From Microbacterium paludicola (GTDB lineage: Bacteria; Actinomycetota; Actinomycetes; Actinomycetales; Microbacteriaceae): DNA of 59,170 nt. The notes beneath the pieces are model-generated. The model made no database searches and was not told where the DNA came from. It saw nothing but the letters and a program-made list of their open reading frames with translations. Shown in pieces: positions 18,033-27,321 of the stretch. The translations under genes and the position numbers were made by a program. Positions within the stretch are counted from its first letter, which is position 1. Every line of letters begins with the position of its first letter. The stretch lies in assembly GCF_015235415.1 (NCBI RefSeq), contig NZ_JADGLL010000019.1, forward strand, positions 1 through 59,170. The letters run 5' to 3'.

Positions 18033-19312
18033 GATGCTTCTCCTTTCGTGGGGGTGTCGTGCTGCGCCGCGAGCTGACCGCGGCGGCGGATGAGGTGGGA
18101 GACCTCGGCGGTGTTGCCCGCCAGTTCGATCGCTCGGTCGTAGGCGGCGCGCGCGTCGCCGGAGCGGCCCAGCCGGCGCAGCAGCTCGGCGCGCGTCGTG
18201 TGGAACGCGTGGTAGCCCTCGAGCCGGTCGGCGAGACGCTCGACGAGCGCCAGGCCGACCTCGGGGGAGTCGAATTCGGCGACCGCGATCGCCTTGTTGA
18301 GCGTCACGATCGGGTTGGGATCGATCCGCTCGAGCAGGCCGTAGAGCGCCACGATCTGCGACCAGTCGGTGTCGCGGGCGTCCGGCGCCGACACGTGCAC
18401 GGCGTTGATCGCCGCGAGCAGCTCGTACCGGCCGAGGCTGTGCGCGCCGCGCGCGGCGTTCATCCGGTCGCGGACCAGCGCCAGGCCCTCCTGGAGGAGC
18501 GCGCGGTCCCAGGCGCCGCGATCCTGCTCGTCGAGGCGCACGAGCTCCCCGTCGGCCGAGACCCGCGCCGTGGCGCGCGCCTCGGTCAGCAGCATGAGCG
18601 CCAGCAGCCCCGTCGTCTCGCCGTGCTCGTCGGATCCCTCCGGAAGCAGCTCCCGCATCAGCCGGGTGAGCCGGATCGCCTCGCCGGTCAGGTCGCGCCG
18701 GATCGGATCCGACTGCTGGCCGGACGCGAGGTACCCCTCGTTGAAGATCAGATAGAGCACCGCGAGCACCCCCGCCACGCGACCGGGGAGGTCCTCCCGC
18801 TCGGGAACGCGATACGGGATCCGGGCTGCCTTGATCTTCGCCTTGGCGCGGCTGATCCGCTGGCCCATCGTCGTCTCCTGGACGAGGAAGGCGTGCGCGA
18901 TCTCCTGGACCGTGAGTCCGCCGACGATCCGGAGCGTCAGCGCCACGTGGGCCTCCGTCGACAGGGCGGGATGGCAGCACGTGAACACGAGGCGCAGCCG
19001 GTCGTCCTCGACGGCGCCGACCGGGTCGGGCGGGGAGTTGTCCTGGAGCATGAGGGCCTCGTGGTGCTTGTCGTGGCGACGCGCCTCGCGGCGCAGCCGG
19101 TCGATCGCCTTGCGGTGGGCCGTGGTGGTGATCCACGCGCCCGGGTTCGGCGGCACGCCGTCGACGGGCCAGTGCTCGACGGCCGTGGCAAAGGCCTCGG
19201 CGGCCGTCTCCTCGGCGAGGTCGAGGTCTCCGTAGCGCCGCGCGAGGCCCGCCACGATCCGCGCCCACTCCTCGCGATGGATGCGGGCGACCTCGGCGGC
19301 GGCGTCGCTCAT
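18029..19312 (-). CDS. ECF42-type RNA polymerase sigma factor
   Basis: 427 residues, much longer than a typical ECF. Sigma2 region: RIVAGLARRYGDLDLAEETAAEAF. Sigma4 region: LRIVGGLTVQEIAHAFLVQETTMGQRISRAKAKI. A C-terminal extension of over 200 residues has TPR-like helices (PNPIVTLNKAIAVAEF, YHAFHTTRAELLRRLGRSGDARAAYDRAI) as in group ECF42. There is no anti-sigma gene nearby; in this group the C-terminal extension is thought to control activity. ATG 19312 overlaps the DGPF stop by 4 bp. An ECF-type promoter precedes the operon. Confidence 0.93.
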   Translation of the reverse strand: MSDAAAEVARIHREEWARIVAGLARRYGDLDLAEETAAEAFATAVEHWPVDGVPPNPGAWITTTAHRKAIDRLRREARRHDKHHEALMLQDNSPPDPVGAVEDDRLRLVFTCCHPALSTEAHVALTLRIVGGLTVQEIAHAFLVQETTMGQRISRAKAKIKAARIPYRVPEREDLPGRVAGVLAVLYLIFNEGYLASGQQSDPIRRDLTGEAIRLTRLMRELLPEGSDEHGETTGLLALMLLTEARATARVSADGELVRLDEQDRGAWDRALLQEGLALVRDRMNAARGAHSLGRYELLAAINAVHVSAPDARDTDWSQIVALYGLLERIDPNPIVTLNKAIAVAEFDSPEVGLALVERLADRLEGYHAFHTTRAELLRRLGRSGDARAAYDRAIELAGNTAEVSHLIRRRGQLAAQHDTPTKGEAS

Positions 19313-19668
19313 GCGCCCGCGAACGGACGGACCTCGAGCGGCCTGTCGCACGCGCGCGACGCCTCGGTCGCGATGCCGAGCGCCTCGTCGAGGTCGGACG
19401 CCTCGATGATCCAGAGGCCGTTCATCCCCTCCTTCGCATCGACGTAGGGCCCGTCGGAGATCACGGGCTCCGAGCCGCGCGCATCCGCGACCGTCGTCGC
19501 CTCGGATCCCTCGAGCCCGCCGACGAAGACGAGCGAGCCCGCCTCGCGGAGCCGGTCGTTGAACGCCCGGATCGCCGCCATCGTGTCGCGCTGGGTCTGC
19601 TCGTCGCCGTAGCCGCCGTGAGGGCGGCTCTCGCTCGGGCCCCACACGACGATCGCGTACTGCGCCAT
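19309..19668 (-). CDS. YCII-related / DGPF domain protein (first in ECF42 operon)
   Basis: 119 residues with VISDGPYVDAKEGMNGLWIIEASD, a DGPY variant of the DGPF motif. ATG 19668 with GGGAGG site. First gene of the four-gene operon DGPF-sigma-DGPF-DUF899, directly behind the ECF promoter at 19715-19741. The two DGPF proteins are diverged paralogues. Confidence 0.92.
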   Translation of the reverse strand: MAQYAIVVWGPSESRPHGGYGDEQTQRDTMAAIRAFNDRLREAGSLVFVGGLEGSEATTVADARGSEPVISDGPYVDAKEGMNGLWIIEASDLDEALGIATEASRACDRPLEVRPFAGA

Positions 19669-19714
19669 GATCCTGCCTCCCGTCGGTCGCCCCGGTGGCG
19701 ATCCTCATCAGAGC

Positions 19715-19741
19715 GACGAACGCGCTCCCGTCGATTCGACA
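19715..19741 (-). promoter_or_regulatory. ECF-type promoter of the ECF42 operon
   Basis: On the minus strand: TGTCGA (19741-19736), 17-bp spacer, CGTC (19718-19715). TGTCGA in the -35 and CGA/TC-like -10 is, as I recall, the motif reported for ECF42 target promoters. It lies about 47 bp before the first start codon and so implies autoregulation. Confidence 0.65.
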
Positions 19742-19839
19742 GCCCGCGGCCAAGAAATCTCAAGAGGCGCCCGGATGTCGAAGTCGCCGGGCTCGCACGA
19801 CAACGGCTGCGGGGTGGGCGAGAAGGAGCGGGTTCGGGG

Positions 19840-22800
19840 TCAGCCGGCGAGGTGGCTCCACCGCGGGGCGAGGTCGCGCCAGGGTCCTACGGCCGCGACC
19901 GCTCCGTCGGACAGCACGACCACCCGATCCGCGCGGGCGAGCGCCGCCCGCTTCGAGGTGGCGCCGATGACGGTCGTGCCGCGGTCGCGCAGCGCCTGCC
20001 AGAGCTCGATCTCGGTGCGGGCGTCGAGCGCCGAGGAGACGTCGTCGGCGAGCAGCAGCTCGGCGTCGGTGGCGAGCGCCCGCGCGAGCGCGAGGCGCTG
20101 CACCTGGCCGCCCGAGAGTCGCACGCCGCGGTGCCCGACGAGCGCGTGCGCGCCGCCCGCCTCCGACACATCCTGACCGAGCCGGGCGCCGTCGATCGGT
20201 CCCTCGACGTCGCGCTCGTGGTCGAGGCGCACGTTGTCGGCGAAGGTGCCGCTGAGCACCCGGGGGACCTGGGCGACGTGCGCCACCTGACCGGGGCGCA
20301 GGAACGCCTGCGCGTCGGCGATGTCGGTGCCGTTCCACCGGATCCGGCCCGTGTGCTCCATGAGTCCCGCGAGCGCGGCGAGCAGGCTCGACTTGCCGGA
20401 CCCGACCTGCCCGAGCAGCAGGATGAGCTCGCCCCGCCGGACCGTGAGGTCGACGCCGCTGACTCCGAGGGTTCCGTCGTCGTGCACGGCGGTGACGCCG
20501 GCGAGTTCGAGGGCCTCGAGCGGCTCCCGTCGCACGGCGGGAGGCTCGGGCGCGGTGCCGGCGACGAGGTCGACGCCCGGGACCGGGTCGACGAGATCCA
20601 CGCCGCCCGCGAAGCGCGCGGTGGCCTGCTGCCAGCTGCGCGTGCCCGGTGCCTCGGTGACGACGGCGCCCGCGACGACGCCGAACCAGCCGAAGCCGGT
20701 CACGGCGTTCGCGACGAGGAGGGTGGTCGCGAGGTTCCAGATGTCCGTGAGGAACGCCGCCCACGCGGCCACGGCGCCGAGGTGAAGCGTGACGATGGGC
20801 ACGCCGTCGAGCACCGCCTGGACGCGGTGCTCGAAGATCGCCGCGCGCACGCGGCCGCTGTCGACCTCCTGCAGGTGCCTGTGCACCTCGGGGGTGCGGG
20901 CGGCGAGCTTGACGGTGCGGGCCGCATCGAGCGCGGAGACGAGCGAACGGCCGAACCGCGCGCGGGCGGCAGAGGAGCGCGTCGCCGACCGGCCGGCGAT
21001 CGGCCGGCCGAGCGCGGCCGCGAGCGCCGAGACGACCATGACCGCGAGCAGCACGCCGCCCGCGAGCCAGGACCGCGAGACGAGCGCGGTGACCGCCGCG
21101 ATGATCAGGCCGTTGACGAAGTCGACCCAGCGGTCGGCGTACATGACGTAGCGGTCGGCATCCATCGCGCGGGCGACGATCTCGCCCGCCGGCGTGGTCG
21201 GCAGCCGGTGCTGTCGGGTCTGGCCGTACATGACCCGCATGCGCACCCGCAGCAGGTTCTCGATCCACCAGCTCGGGTAGAGGTAGATCGCCCGGCCCAG
21301 CGCCAGCGGGCTGATCAGCACAAGCAGCACAAGCGCGGCGAGCAGGCCCCAGGGCAGGTCGCCCGCCTGGAGCGCCTCCACCGTCCGGCCCCAGAGGAAC
21401 CCGGTCAGCGCTCCCTGCGCCGAGGCGAGCGAGGCCACCAGGAACAGCGCGGCGCCCACGACGCCCCACTGCGGCCGCACGAACAGCACGTGCAGGATGC
21501 CGCGCGCGAGCGACGGTCCGTCGCCCGGCTCGGGGAGGTCGGGCGGGGTGCCGGTGCGCCGGCGCGTGCCGACGCCCGCGGCGCCGTCGGCCACGGGGTC
21601 GTCCGCCGGCGCCTCCTGCGCGGGGGACGCCTGGCCGGGTTCATCCGCGTCGCCGGATGGCACCGCGTCGGAAGGCACCGCGTCGTCGATCACGCCGTCC
21701 GAGGCGGCGGCCTCCTGGAGGCGGCGGAACGGCCCGTCGGCCACCGCGAGCGCCGTCCGCGGTCCCTGCTGCACGACCCGCCCGTGGTCGAGCACGGCGA
21801 CGAGGTCGGCCCGCTCGATCGTCGTGAGGCGGTGGGCGACGAGCACTCCCGTCCGGCCGGTGAGCAGGCGTTCGGAGGCGGCGACGACGCGCGCCTCGGT
21901 GAGCGGATCCATGCGCGCGGTCGCCTCGTCCAGCACAACGACCTGGACGTGCCGCACGAGCAGCCGCGCGAAGGCGACGAGCTGCTCCTCGCCCGCGGAC
22001 AGCGCGGTGCCGCCGGGCCCCAGCGGCGTGTCGAGGCCGTCGGGCAGGCCTGCGACCCAGTCGGCGATGCCGAGCTCGACGACCGCGGCCTCGATCTCGC
22101 CCCGGTCGACGGGCGAGAACAGGGCGATGTTCTCGGCAAGGGTTCCCGAGAGGATCTCGGTGCGCTGCGTCACGACGCCGACCGTCGCGCGCAGCTTCTG
22201 CAGGTCGAGGTCGCGCACATCCACGCCGCCGAGGAACACGGTGCCGGGCGGGGGCTCCTGGGCGCGCGAGACGAGCGCCGCGAGCGTCGACTTGCCCGAT
22301 CCAGTGCGCCCGACGAGCGCCACTGTCTGCCCGGCGGGGACCTCGAGCGACACGTCCGCCAGGGCGAACGCGCCCTCCTCGTACGCGAAGTCGAGCCCGC
22401 GCACCTCGAGGGCGACGGGGCCCGCGGGAACGTCGAGGCCGCCGACAGGCTCGGGCTCGACCTCGAGCATCTGCCGGATGCGGATCAGCGCGCCGATCCC
22501 CTCCTGGATGTCGGGAAGGTGGTGGACGAGGTTCGACACGGATCCGACGAGCAGCGCGGTCGCCAGGAACAGCGTGACGAGCTGCTGCACGGGCAGGCTG
22601 CCGCCGAACGCGAGCACGGCGCCCGTGACGGCGACGCCGCCCAGCAGTGCGTGGAGCAGCACCTCGGCCCGGTAGATGAGGCGCATCTCGAGCCCCGTGA
22701 GGGCCCGCAGCCGGGCGTGGACGACCGCGGAGATCTGCGCGAGGCGACGCACCGCGAACGCCTGGCCGAGGCTCGTGCGCAGGTCGTTGCGCGCCGCGAC

Positions 22801-23448
22801 GGCCTCCTCGAACGCGGCGGCGTGATCCGTCCAGGCCTCCTCCTCGACGACCTTGCGCCGCGCGATCTCGCGCAGCAGCGGCCGCGACACCAGCGCGACC
22901 ACAACGCCGAGCACCGGGAACATAAACCAGGCGGGCCACCAGGTGATGCTCGCGACGATCCACAGCGGCAGGACGCCCGCGAGGGTGCGCCCGACTCCCC
23001 AGAGCTGGCGCCGCACGAGGGATCCGACCGCGCGGGTGTCGTCATCCACCCGGTCCATGACCTCGCCGACCGCCTGCTCCGACAGCACCGCGAGCGGCTG
23101 GCTCATCGCCGCCGTCAGCAGGTCGCCGCGCAGGCGTCCCTCGGCGCGGTCGACGACGCCGGCCCACAGCACCTGGCCGACGCTGTCGACGATCGCGCCG
23201 CCGACCACGCACAGGGCGAAGAGGATCAGCGCGTCGACCGTGGGGTCTCCCGAGAGGCGGCCCGCGATGACGGTTCCGGCCGCCTGCCCGGTCGCGCCGG
23301 CGACAAGCAGCACGATCGCCAGGAACGACGCGACGCCCCGCAGGCGCCGCCAGTCGAGCCGGCGCCACGCGGGAAGCCCGGATGCGCTCGTCCGCGCTCC
23401 CGCCCGATCGTCGGGGAGGAAGGGATCGGGAGGCAGCATCTCGGACAT
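19840..23448 (-). CDS. Fused ABC exporter (two TMD-NBD halves) with degenerate second NBD
   Basis: About 1202 residues from ATG 23448; a GTG ten codons upstream at 23478 is an alternative. Half 1: six-helix membrane domain, then Walker A GRTGSGKST, signature LSAGEEQ, Walker B VVVLDEAT, H-loop VLVAHRLTTIE. An acidic Ala/Asp/Pro linker joins half 2: membrane domain, Walker A GQVGSGKSS, signature LSGGQVQR. Its Walker B, LLLADDVSSALD, has Asp in place of the catalytic Glu, and the H-loop region VIGATSKRAAL has no His. So this is a heterodimer-like exporter in one chain, with one catalytic and one degenerate ATP site. Substrate unknown. Same strand as the ECF42 operon downstream. Confidence 0.88.
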   Translation of the reverse strand: MSEMLPPDPFLPDDRAGARTSASGLPAWRRLDWRRLRGVASFLAIVLLVAGATGQAAGTVIAGRLSGDPTVDALILFALCVVGGAIVDSVGQVLWAGVVDRAEGRLRGDLLTAAMSQPLAVLSEQAVGEVMDRVDDDTRAVGSLVRRQLWGVGRTLAGVLPLWIVASITWWPAWFMFPVLGVVVALVSRPLLREIARRKVVEEEAWTDHAAAFEEAVAARNDLRTSLGQAFAVRRLAQISAVVHARLRALTGLEMRLIYRAEVLLHALLGGVAVTGAVLAFGGSLPVQQLVTLFLATALLVGSVSNLVHHLPDIQEGIGALIRIRQMLEVEPEPVGGLDVPAGPVALEVRGLDFAYEEGAFALADVSLEVPAGQTVALVGRTGSGKSTLAALVSRAQEPPPGTVFLGGVDVRDLDLQKLRATVGVVTQRTEILSGTLAENIALFSPVDRGEIEAAVVELGIADWVAGLPDGLDTPLGPGGTALSAGEEQLVAFARLLVRHVQVVVLDEATARMDPLTEARVVAASERLLTGRTGVLVAHRLTTIERADLVAVLDHGRVVQQGPRTALAVADGPFRRLQEAAASDGVIDDAVPSDAVPSGDADEPGQASPAQEAPADDPVADGAAGVGTRRRTGTPPDLPEPGDGPSLARGILHVLFVRPQWGVVGAALFLVASLASAQGALTGFLWGRTVEALQAGDLPWGLLAALVLLVLISPLALGRAIYLYPSWWIENLLRVRMRVMYGQTRQHRLPTTPAGEIVARAMDADRYVMYADRWVDFVNGLIIAAVTALVSRSWLAGGVLLAVMVVSALAAALGRPIAGRSATRSSAARARFGRSLVSALDAARTVKLAARTPEVHRHLQEVDSGRVRAAIFEHRVQAVLDGVPIVTLHLGAVAAWAAFLTDIWNLATTLLVANAVTGFGWFGVVAGAVVTEAPGTRSWQQATARFAGGVDLVDPVPGVDLVAGTAPEPPAVRREPLEALELAGVTAVHDDGTLGVSGVDLTVRRGELILLLGQVGSGKSSLLAALAGLMEHTGRIRWNGTDIADAQAFLRPGQVAHVAQVPRVLSGTFADNVRLDHERDVEGPIDGARLGQDVSEAGGAHALVGHRGVRLSGGQVQRLALARALATDAELLLADDVSSALDARTEIELWQALRDRGTTVIGATSKRAALARADRVVVLSDGAVAAVGPWRDLAPRWSHLAG

Positions 23449-23481
23449 CAGGTCAACGCTAGGGGGAACATCCGACACTCC

Positions 23482-23559
23482 GTCGCCGAGCAGGCATCGC
23501 CACCGGGATCAGGTATGCGCGCGCATGCCCGCTCGCGGCACAGATGCCTGCTCGGCGAC
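23482..23559. repeat. Cruciform-like 17-bp inverted repeat with internal palindrome
   Basis: GTCGCCGAGCAGGCATC (23482-23498) and its exact reverse complement (23543-23559) flank a 44-bp spacer. The spacer holds a second palindrome, ATGCGCGCGCAT (23515-23526), extendable to 18 bp with one mismatch. Located between the 242-residue protein gene and the fused ABC exporter gene, 34-111 bp before the exporter start. Confidence 0.85.
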
Positions 23560-23572
23560 CCGCAGCGGCGGG

Positions 23573-24301
23573 TCAGGTGGGCTCGGGCGGGCGGCGCTGC
23601 TCGAGCGGGGCGGCGACCTTCTGCTCGAGCACCTCGATCGCTTCGTCCGAGACGGCGATGAGCCCGTCGAGCTCGTCGCGCACGCGCCGATACGCCACCT
23701 GGCGCTCGGCGGCGGTGGCCGACCGGTCGACCGCGACCTGCAGCAGCTGCCGTGCGCGCTCGAGCCGCTTGCGCTCAGCCTCGGTGAATCCGCTGTCGCG
23801 CACGCGGCGCGCATCCTGCTCGGCGACGTCGAAGGCCACCTCGTAGTCGTGAACGGCGTCGCGGTACTCGGCGAGCTCCTCGGCGTCGATCCTGGCGTCG
23901 GGGGATGCGGGACGCAGCCCGTCGGCGACCTTCTTCGCGCGCAGGAACGCCGCCGTGAGGGCCTCGCGCCCGTCGCTCATCGTCGGGAACGCGATGAGCT
24001 TCGCGACGTCGAGTTCGTATTCGAGCCAGCGCCGCGTGACGTCGTCGTGCGCGTCCATAAGTCGTTGGAGGCGGTCGGCGCGCGTGCGCTTGTCCGCCTC
24101 CTCCACACCGGCCGGAAGCGCGGCCGCCGCAAGCGCCTTCGCCTCGGCCTTCGCGCGGATGATCTCGAGGCGGCGCTTGTGACGGCGCTTCGCCGCGCGC
24201 GCGGACCACGACTGGATGCCTCGGACGCCGCCGACGATGGCGCCGCCGAAGACGAACCACAGCCAGAAGTAGTTCCCGAGAAACCTGAAGAACTCTTCCA
24301 C
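23573..24301 (-). CDS. Membrane-anchored coiled-coil protein of unknown function
   Basis: 242 residues. One N-terminal membrane helix (about 8-30, GNYFWLWFVFGGAIVGGV), then a basic stretch and a long, charged, Ala/Glu/Arg-rich helical region (RRHKRRLEIIRAKAEAKALAAAA, ELAEYRDAVHDYEVAFDVAEQDARRV) likely to form coiled coils in the cytoplasm. I do not recognise a family. Same strand as the purL group, 22 bp after the preceding stop. Confidence 0.75.
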   Translation of the reverse strand: MEEFFRFLGNYFWLWFVFGGAIVGGVRGIQSWSARAAKRRHKRRLEIIRAKAEAKALAAAALPAGVEEADKRTRADRLQRLMDAHDDVTRRWLEYELDVAKLIAFPTMSDGREALTAAFLRAKKVADGLRPASPDARIDAEELAEYRDAVHDYEVAFDVAEQDARRVRDSGFTEAERKRLERARQLLQVAVDRSATAAERQVAYRRVRDELDGLIAVSDEAIEVLEQKVAAPLEQRRPPEPT

Positions 24302-24323
24302 GCTGAGACTCTAGGGCCCTGCG

Positions 24324-24725
24324 CTATCGCGTGCCGAGCCAGGCGCCGAGGGCCGCGAACTCCGTCGGGCTGAGCACCGTGCTCAATGCGGCGGCCCCGT
24401 CATACCCCGTCGTGTGCGCGAGCAGCCACGACTCGGGATCCCGCCCGGCCGCGAGCGGAGCGATCGCGGAACCCGGGGACGGGGCGTCGGCGCGGAAGAG
24501 GAACGCGAGCGGATCACGGCCCACGCTCTCGAGGACGAGCGCGCGCCCGGCGGCCGCCTCGCGGAGGTCATCGGCGCGGAAGGTCTCGCCCTCGGCGAAG
24601 CGCACGCAGCCGACCGGCTTGCGGCCGAACAGCACCGGCAGCTCGACCGTGACGGCCTCGGCCGTCGTGCCCGCGCCTGCCCAGGGCTGCGTCGGCAGCG
24701 GGGGCTCCGCGCGGCGGCCGAACAT
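24324..24725 (-). CDS. Conserved hypothetical protein (133 aa)
   Basis: ATG 24725 overlaps the stop of the 57-residue gene by one base (TGATG), so the two are coupled. No membrane helix and no recognisable motif. Contains FGRKPVGCVRFAEGETF and VGRDPLAFLFRAD. It looks like a small soluble domain with two beta-rich halves. Its position downstream of purL suggests co-transcription but not necessarily a purine role. Confidence 0.7.
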   Translation of the reverse strand: MFGRRAEPPLPTQPWAGAGTTAEAVTVELPVLFGRKPVGCVRFAEGETFRADDLREAAAGRALVLESVGRDPLAFLFRADAPSPGSAIAPLAAGRDPESWLLAHTTGYDGAAALSTVLSPTEFAALGAWLGTR

Positions 24726-24898
24726 CAGCCGAACAGCAGGGCGAGCACTGTCGCCCCGCCGCCCGTGACGAGCAGCGCGCCGATGACGACCCACGCGACC
24801 GCGCGGATCCGGCGGTTGCGGCGCTCGTTCCAGTGGTCCGAGGCCTCGCCGTCGGGCTCGAGCTCCGAGTGGTTGATGCGCACGCCGGGATCCGTCAT
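24725..24898 (-). CDS. Small membrane protein (57 aa) downstream of purL
   Basis: Begins at ATG 24898, one base after the purL stop, and ends TGA at 24725. The N-terminal half is hydrophilic (MTDPGVRINHSELEPDGEAS, then DHWNERRNRRIR). The C-terminal half is a single membrane helix (AVAWVVIGALLVTGGGATVL). Positive residues before the helix predict a cytoplasmic N-terminus. The coupling on both sides (1-bp gap, then TGATG) argues that it is a genuine gene. Function unknown. Confidence 0.75.
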   Translation of the reverse strand: MTDPGVRINHSELEPDGEASDHWNERRNRRIRAVAWVVIGALLVTGGGATVLALLFG

Positions 24899-24899
24899 C

Positions 24900-27224
24900 T
24901 CAGACCGCGACCGGCTCGGCGACGGTCGGCCCGAAGGCGGCGGGAAGCGTGCCCGTCGACAGGGCGCGGAGCTCGGCGACCGGCACCGTGAACAGGTCGG
25001 TCACCTCGAGCGCGGGTCCATCCTCGACCGATCCGGAGTCGGTCACGCCGATGCGCAGCACGGGGTAGCCGCGGCCCGCGCACAGGCCGCGGAACTTCAC
25101 GTCCTCCTCGCGGGGAACCGTCACGATGACGCGGCCCGTCGACTCCGAGAACAGGGCGGTCGCGGCGTCGACGCCGTCGCGCTCCATGAGTTCGCGCAGC
25201 CACACGCGGGCGCCGACGCCGAAGCGCAGCACCGCGTCGACGAGCGACTGGGCGAGGCCGCCCTCCGACAGGTCGTGCGCGCTCGAGACGAGCATCTCGT
25301 CCTTCGCGGCCTGGATGAGCCCCGCGAGGCGGCGCTCGGCGGCGAGGTCGACCTTCGGCGGGCGTCCGCCGAGGTGACCGTGGATGGTGCCGGCCCACGC
25401 CGATCCGTCGAGCTCCAGGGCCGTGGTGCCCAGCAGGTAGATGTTCTCGCCCGCGTCCTGCCATCCGCTCGGGATGCGGCGCGAGACGTCGTCGATGATG
25501 CCGAGCACGCCGACGACCGGGGTCGGGTGGATCGGGGTGTCGCCCGTCTGGTTGTAGAACGACACGTTGCCGCCCGTGACCGGCACGCCGAGCTCGAGGC
25601 AGGCGTCCGACAGGCCGTCGACGGCCTGCGAGAACTGCCACATGACCTCTGGGTTCTCGGGCGAGCCGAAGTTCAGGCAGTCGGTGACCGCCGTGGGCAT
25701 CGCGCCGGTGACGGCGACGTTGCGGTAGGCCTCGGCCAGGGCGAGCTGCGCTCCCGCGTACGGGTCGAGCTGGCAGTAGCGGCCGTTCGCGTCGGTGGCG
25801 ATCGAGACGCCGAGGCCCGACTCCTCGTCGACGCGGATCATTCCGGCGTCGTCGGGGAAGGCGAGGGCGGTGTTGCCGAGCACGTAGTAGTCGTACTGGT
25901 TGGTGATCCAGCTTGCATCGGCGAGGTTCGGCGACGCGGTGAGCTTCTTCAGCTGATCCAGGATCTCGCCACCCTCGGTCGGGCGAGCGAGCGAGGCGGC
26001 CGAGTCTGCCTGCAGCGCGTCGATCCAGGTCGGGTACGCGACGGGGCGCTCGTAGACCGGGCCGTCGACCGCGACGGTCGAGGGGTCGACGTCGACGATG
26101 GTCTCGCCGTTCCAGGTGATGACGAGGCGGCCGTCGCCGGTGACCTCGCCGAGCACGCTGGTCTCGACATCCCACTTCTTCACGACCTCGAGGAACGCGT
26201 CGAGCTTCTCGGGAGAGACGATGGCCATCATGCGCTCCTGCGACTCGCTCATGAGGATCTCCTCGGCGGTGAGCGAGGGGTCGCGCAGCAGCACGTTCGT
26301 GAGCTCGACGTTCATCCCGGATCCGCCGTTGGCGGCGAGCTCGCTCGTCGCGCAGGAGATGCCGGCGGCGCCGAGGTCCTGGATCGCCTCGACGAGGTCG
26401 CCCTTGTACAGCTCGAGGCAGCACTCGATGAGCACCTTCTCGGCGAACGGGTCTCCGACCTGCACCGCGGGCCGCTTCGTGGGGCCGCCGTCGGCGAAGG
26501 TGTCGGAGGCAAGGATGGACGCGCCGCCGATGCCGTCTCCGCCGGTGCGGGCGCCGAACAGGACGACCTTGTTGCCGGCGCCGGTGGCGTTGGCGAGGCG
26601 GATGTCCTCGTGACGCATCACGCCGACCGCGAGCGCGTTGACGAGCGGGTTGGCCTGGTAGACCGAGTCGAAGACGGTCTCGCCGCCGATGTTCGGCAGG
26701 CCGAGGCAGTTTCCGTACGACGAGATTCCCGACACGACGCCGTGCACGACGCGCGCGGTGTCGGGGTGGTCGATGGCGCCGAAGCGCAGCTGGTCCATGA
26801 CGGCGACCGGACGGGCGCCCATCGAGATGATGTCGCGGACGATGCCGCCGACGCCGGTCGCGGCGCCCTGGAACGGCTCGATGTAGGACGGGTGGTTGTG
26901 CGACTCGACCTTGAAGGTCACCGCCCAGCCCTCGCCCACGTCGACGACGCCCGCGTTCTGGCCCATGCCGACCATAAGGCGCTTCTTCATCTCGTCGGAG
27001 ACCTTCTCGCCGAAGCGGCGCAGGTAGATCTTGCTCGACTTGTAGGAGCAGTGCTCCGACCACATCACGGAGTACATCGCCAGCTCGCCCGAGGTGGGGC
27101 GGCGGCCGAGGATCTCGCGGATCTTCGCGTACTCGTCGGGCTTCAGACCCAGCGCCTCGAAAGGCTGCTCGCGCTCGGGCGTTGCGGCCGCGTTGGCGAC
27201 GGTGTCGATCGTGGGGGTGGTCAC
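24900..27224 (-). CDS. purL: Phosphoribosylformylglycinamidine synthase subunit PurL
   Basis: 774 residues, the small-type PurL used with separate PurQ and PurS, neither of which is in this window. It makes FGAM from FGAR, ATP and glutamine-derived ammonia. GTG 27224 is preceded by GAGGAG at 8 bp. Diagnostic parts: [49 protein letters not shown] and [13 protein letters not shown]. It begins the minus-strand group purL-57 aa-133 aa-(242 aa). Confidence 0.97.
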   Translation of the reverse strand: MTTPTIDTVANAAATPEREQPFEALGLKPDEYAKIREILGRRPTSGELAMYSVMWSEHCSYKSSKIYLRRFGEKVSDEMKKRLMVGMGQNAGVVDVGEGWAVTFKVESHNHPSYIEPFQGAATGVGGIVRDIISMGARPVAVMDQLRFGAIDHPDTARVVHGVVSGISSYGNCLGLPNIGGETVFDSVYQANPLVNALAVGVMRHEDIRLANATGAGNKVVLFGARTGGDGIGGASILASDTFADGGPTKRPAVQVGDPFAEKVLIECCLELYKGDLVEAIQDLGAAGISCATSELAANGGSGMNVELTNVLLRDPSLTAEEILMSESQERMMAIVSPEKLDAFLEVVKKWDVETSVLGEVTGDGRLVITWNGETIVDVDPSTVAVDGPVYERPVAYPTWIDALQADSAASLARPTEGGEILDQLKKLTASPNLADASWITNQYDYYVLGNTALAFPDDAGMIRVDEESGLGVSIATDANGRYCQLDPYAGAQLALAEAYRNVAVTGAMPTAVTDCLNFGSPENPEVMWQFSQAVDGLSDACLELGVPVTGGNVSFYNQTGDTPIHPTPVVGVLGIIDDVSRRIPSGWQDAGENIYLLGTTALELDGSAWAGTIHGHLGGRPPKVDLAAERRLAGLIQAAKDEMLVSSAHDLSEGGLAQSLVDAVLRFGVGARVWLRELMERDGVDAATALFSESTGRVIVTVPREEDVKFRGLCAGRGYPVLRIGVTDSGSVEDGPALEVTDLFTVPVAELRALSTGTLPAAFGPTVAEPVAV

Positions 27225-27321
27225 GCGGTGGCTCCTCAGGCGGCTGGCCGGACGGGAACCAAGTCTATCCGCGCGCGGCATATCGCCCGGCCACTCAGGA
27301 GCCGCCGGATACCCTCGAACA

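Noticed and set aside
19618..23661. Very long open frame on the plus strand (over 1300 codons)
   Set aside because: It lies antisense to the fused ABC exporter, has no motifs and an Arg/Gly/Asp-biased composition. It is a by-product of high GC at third codon positions.
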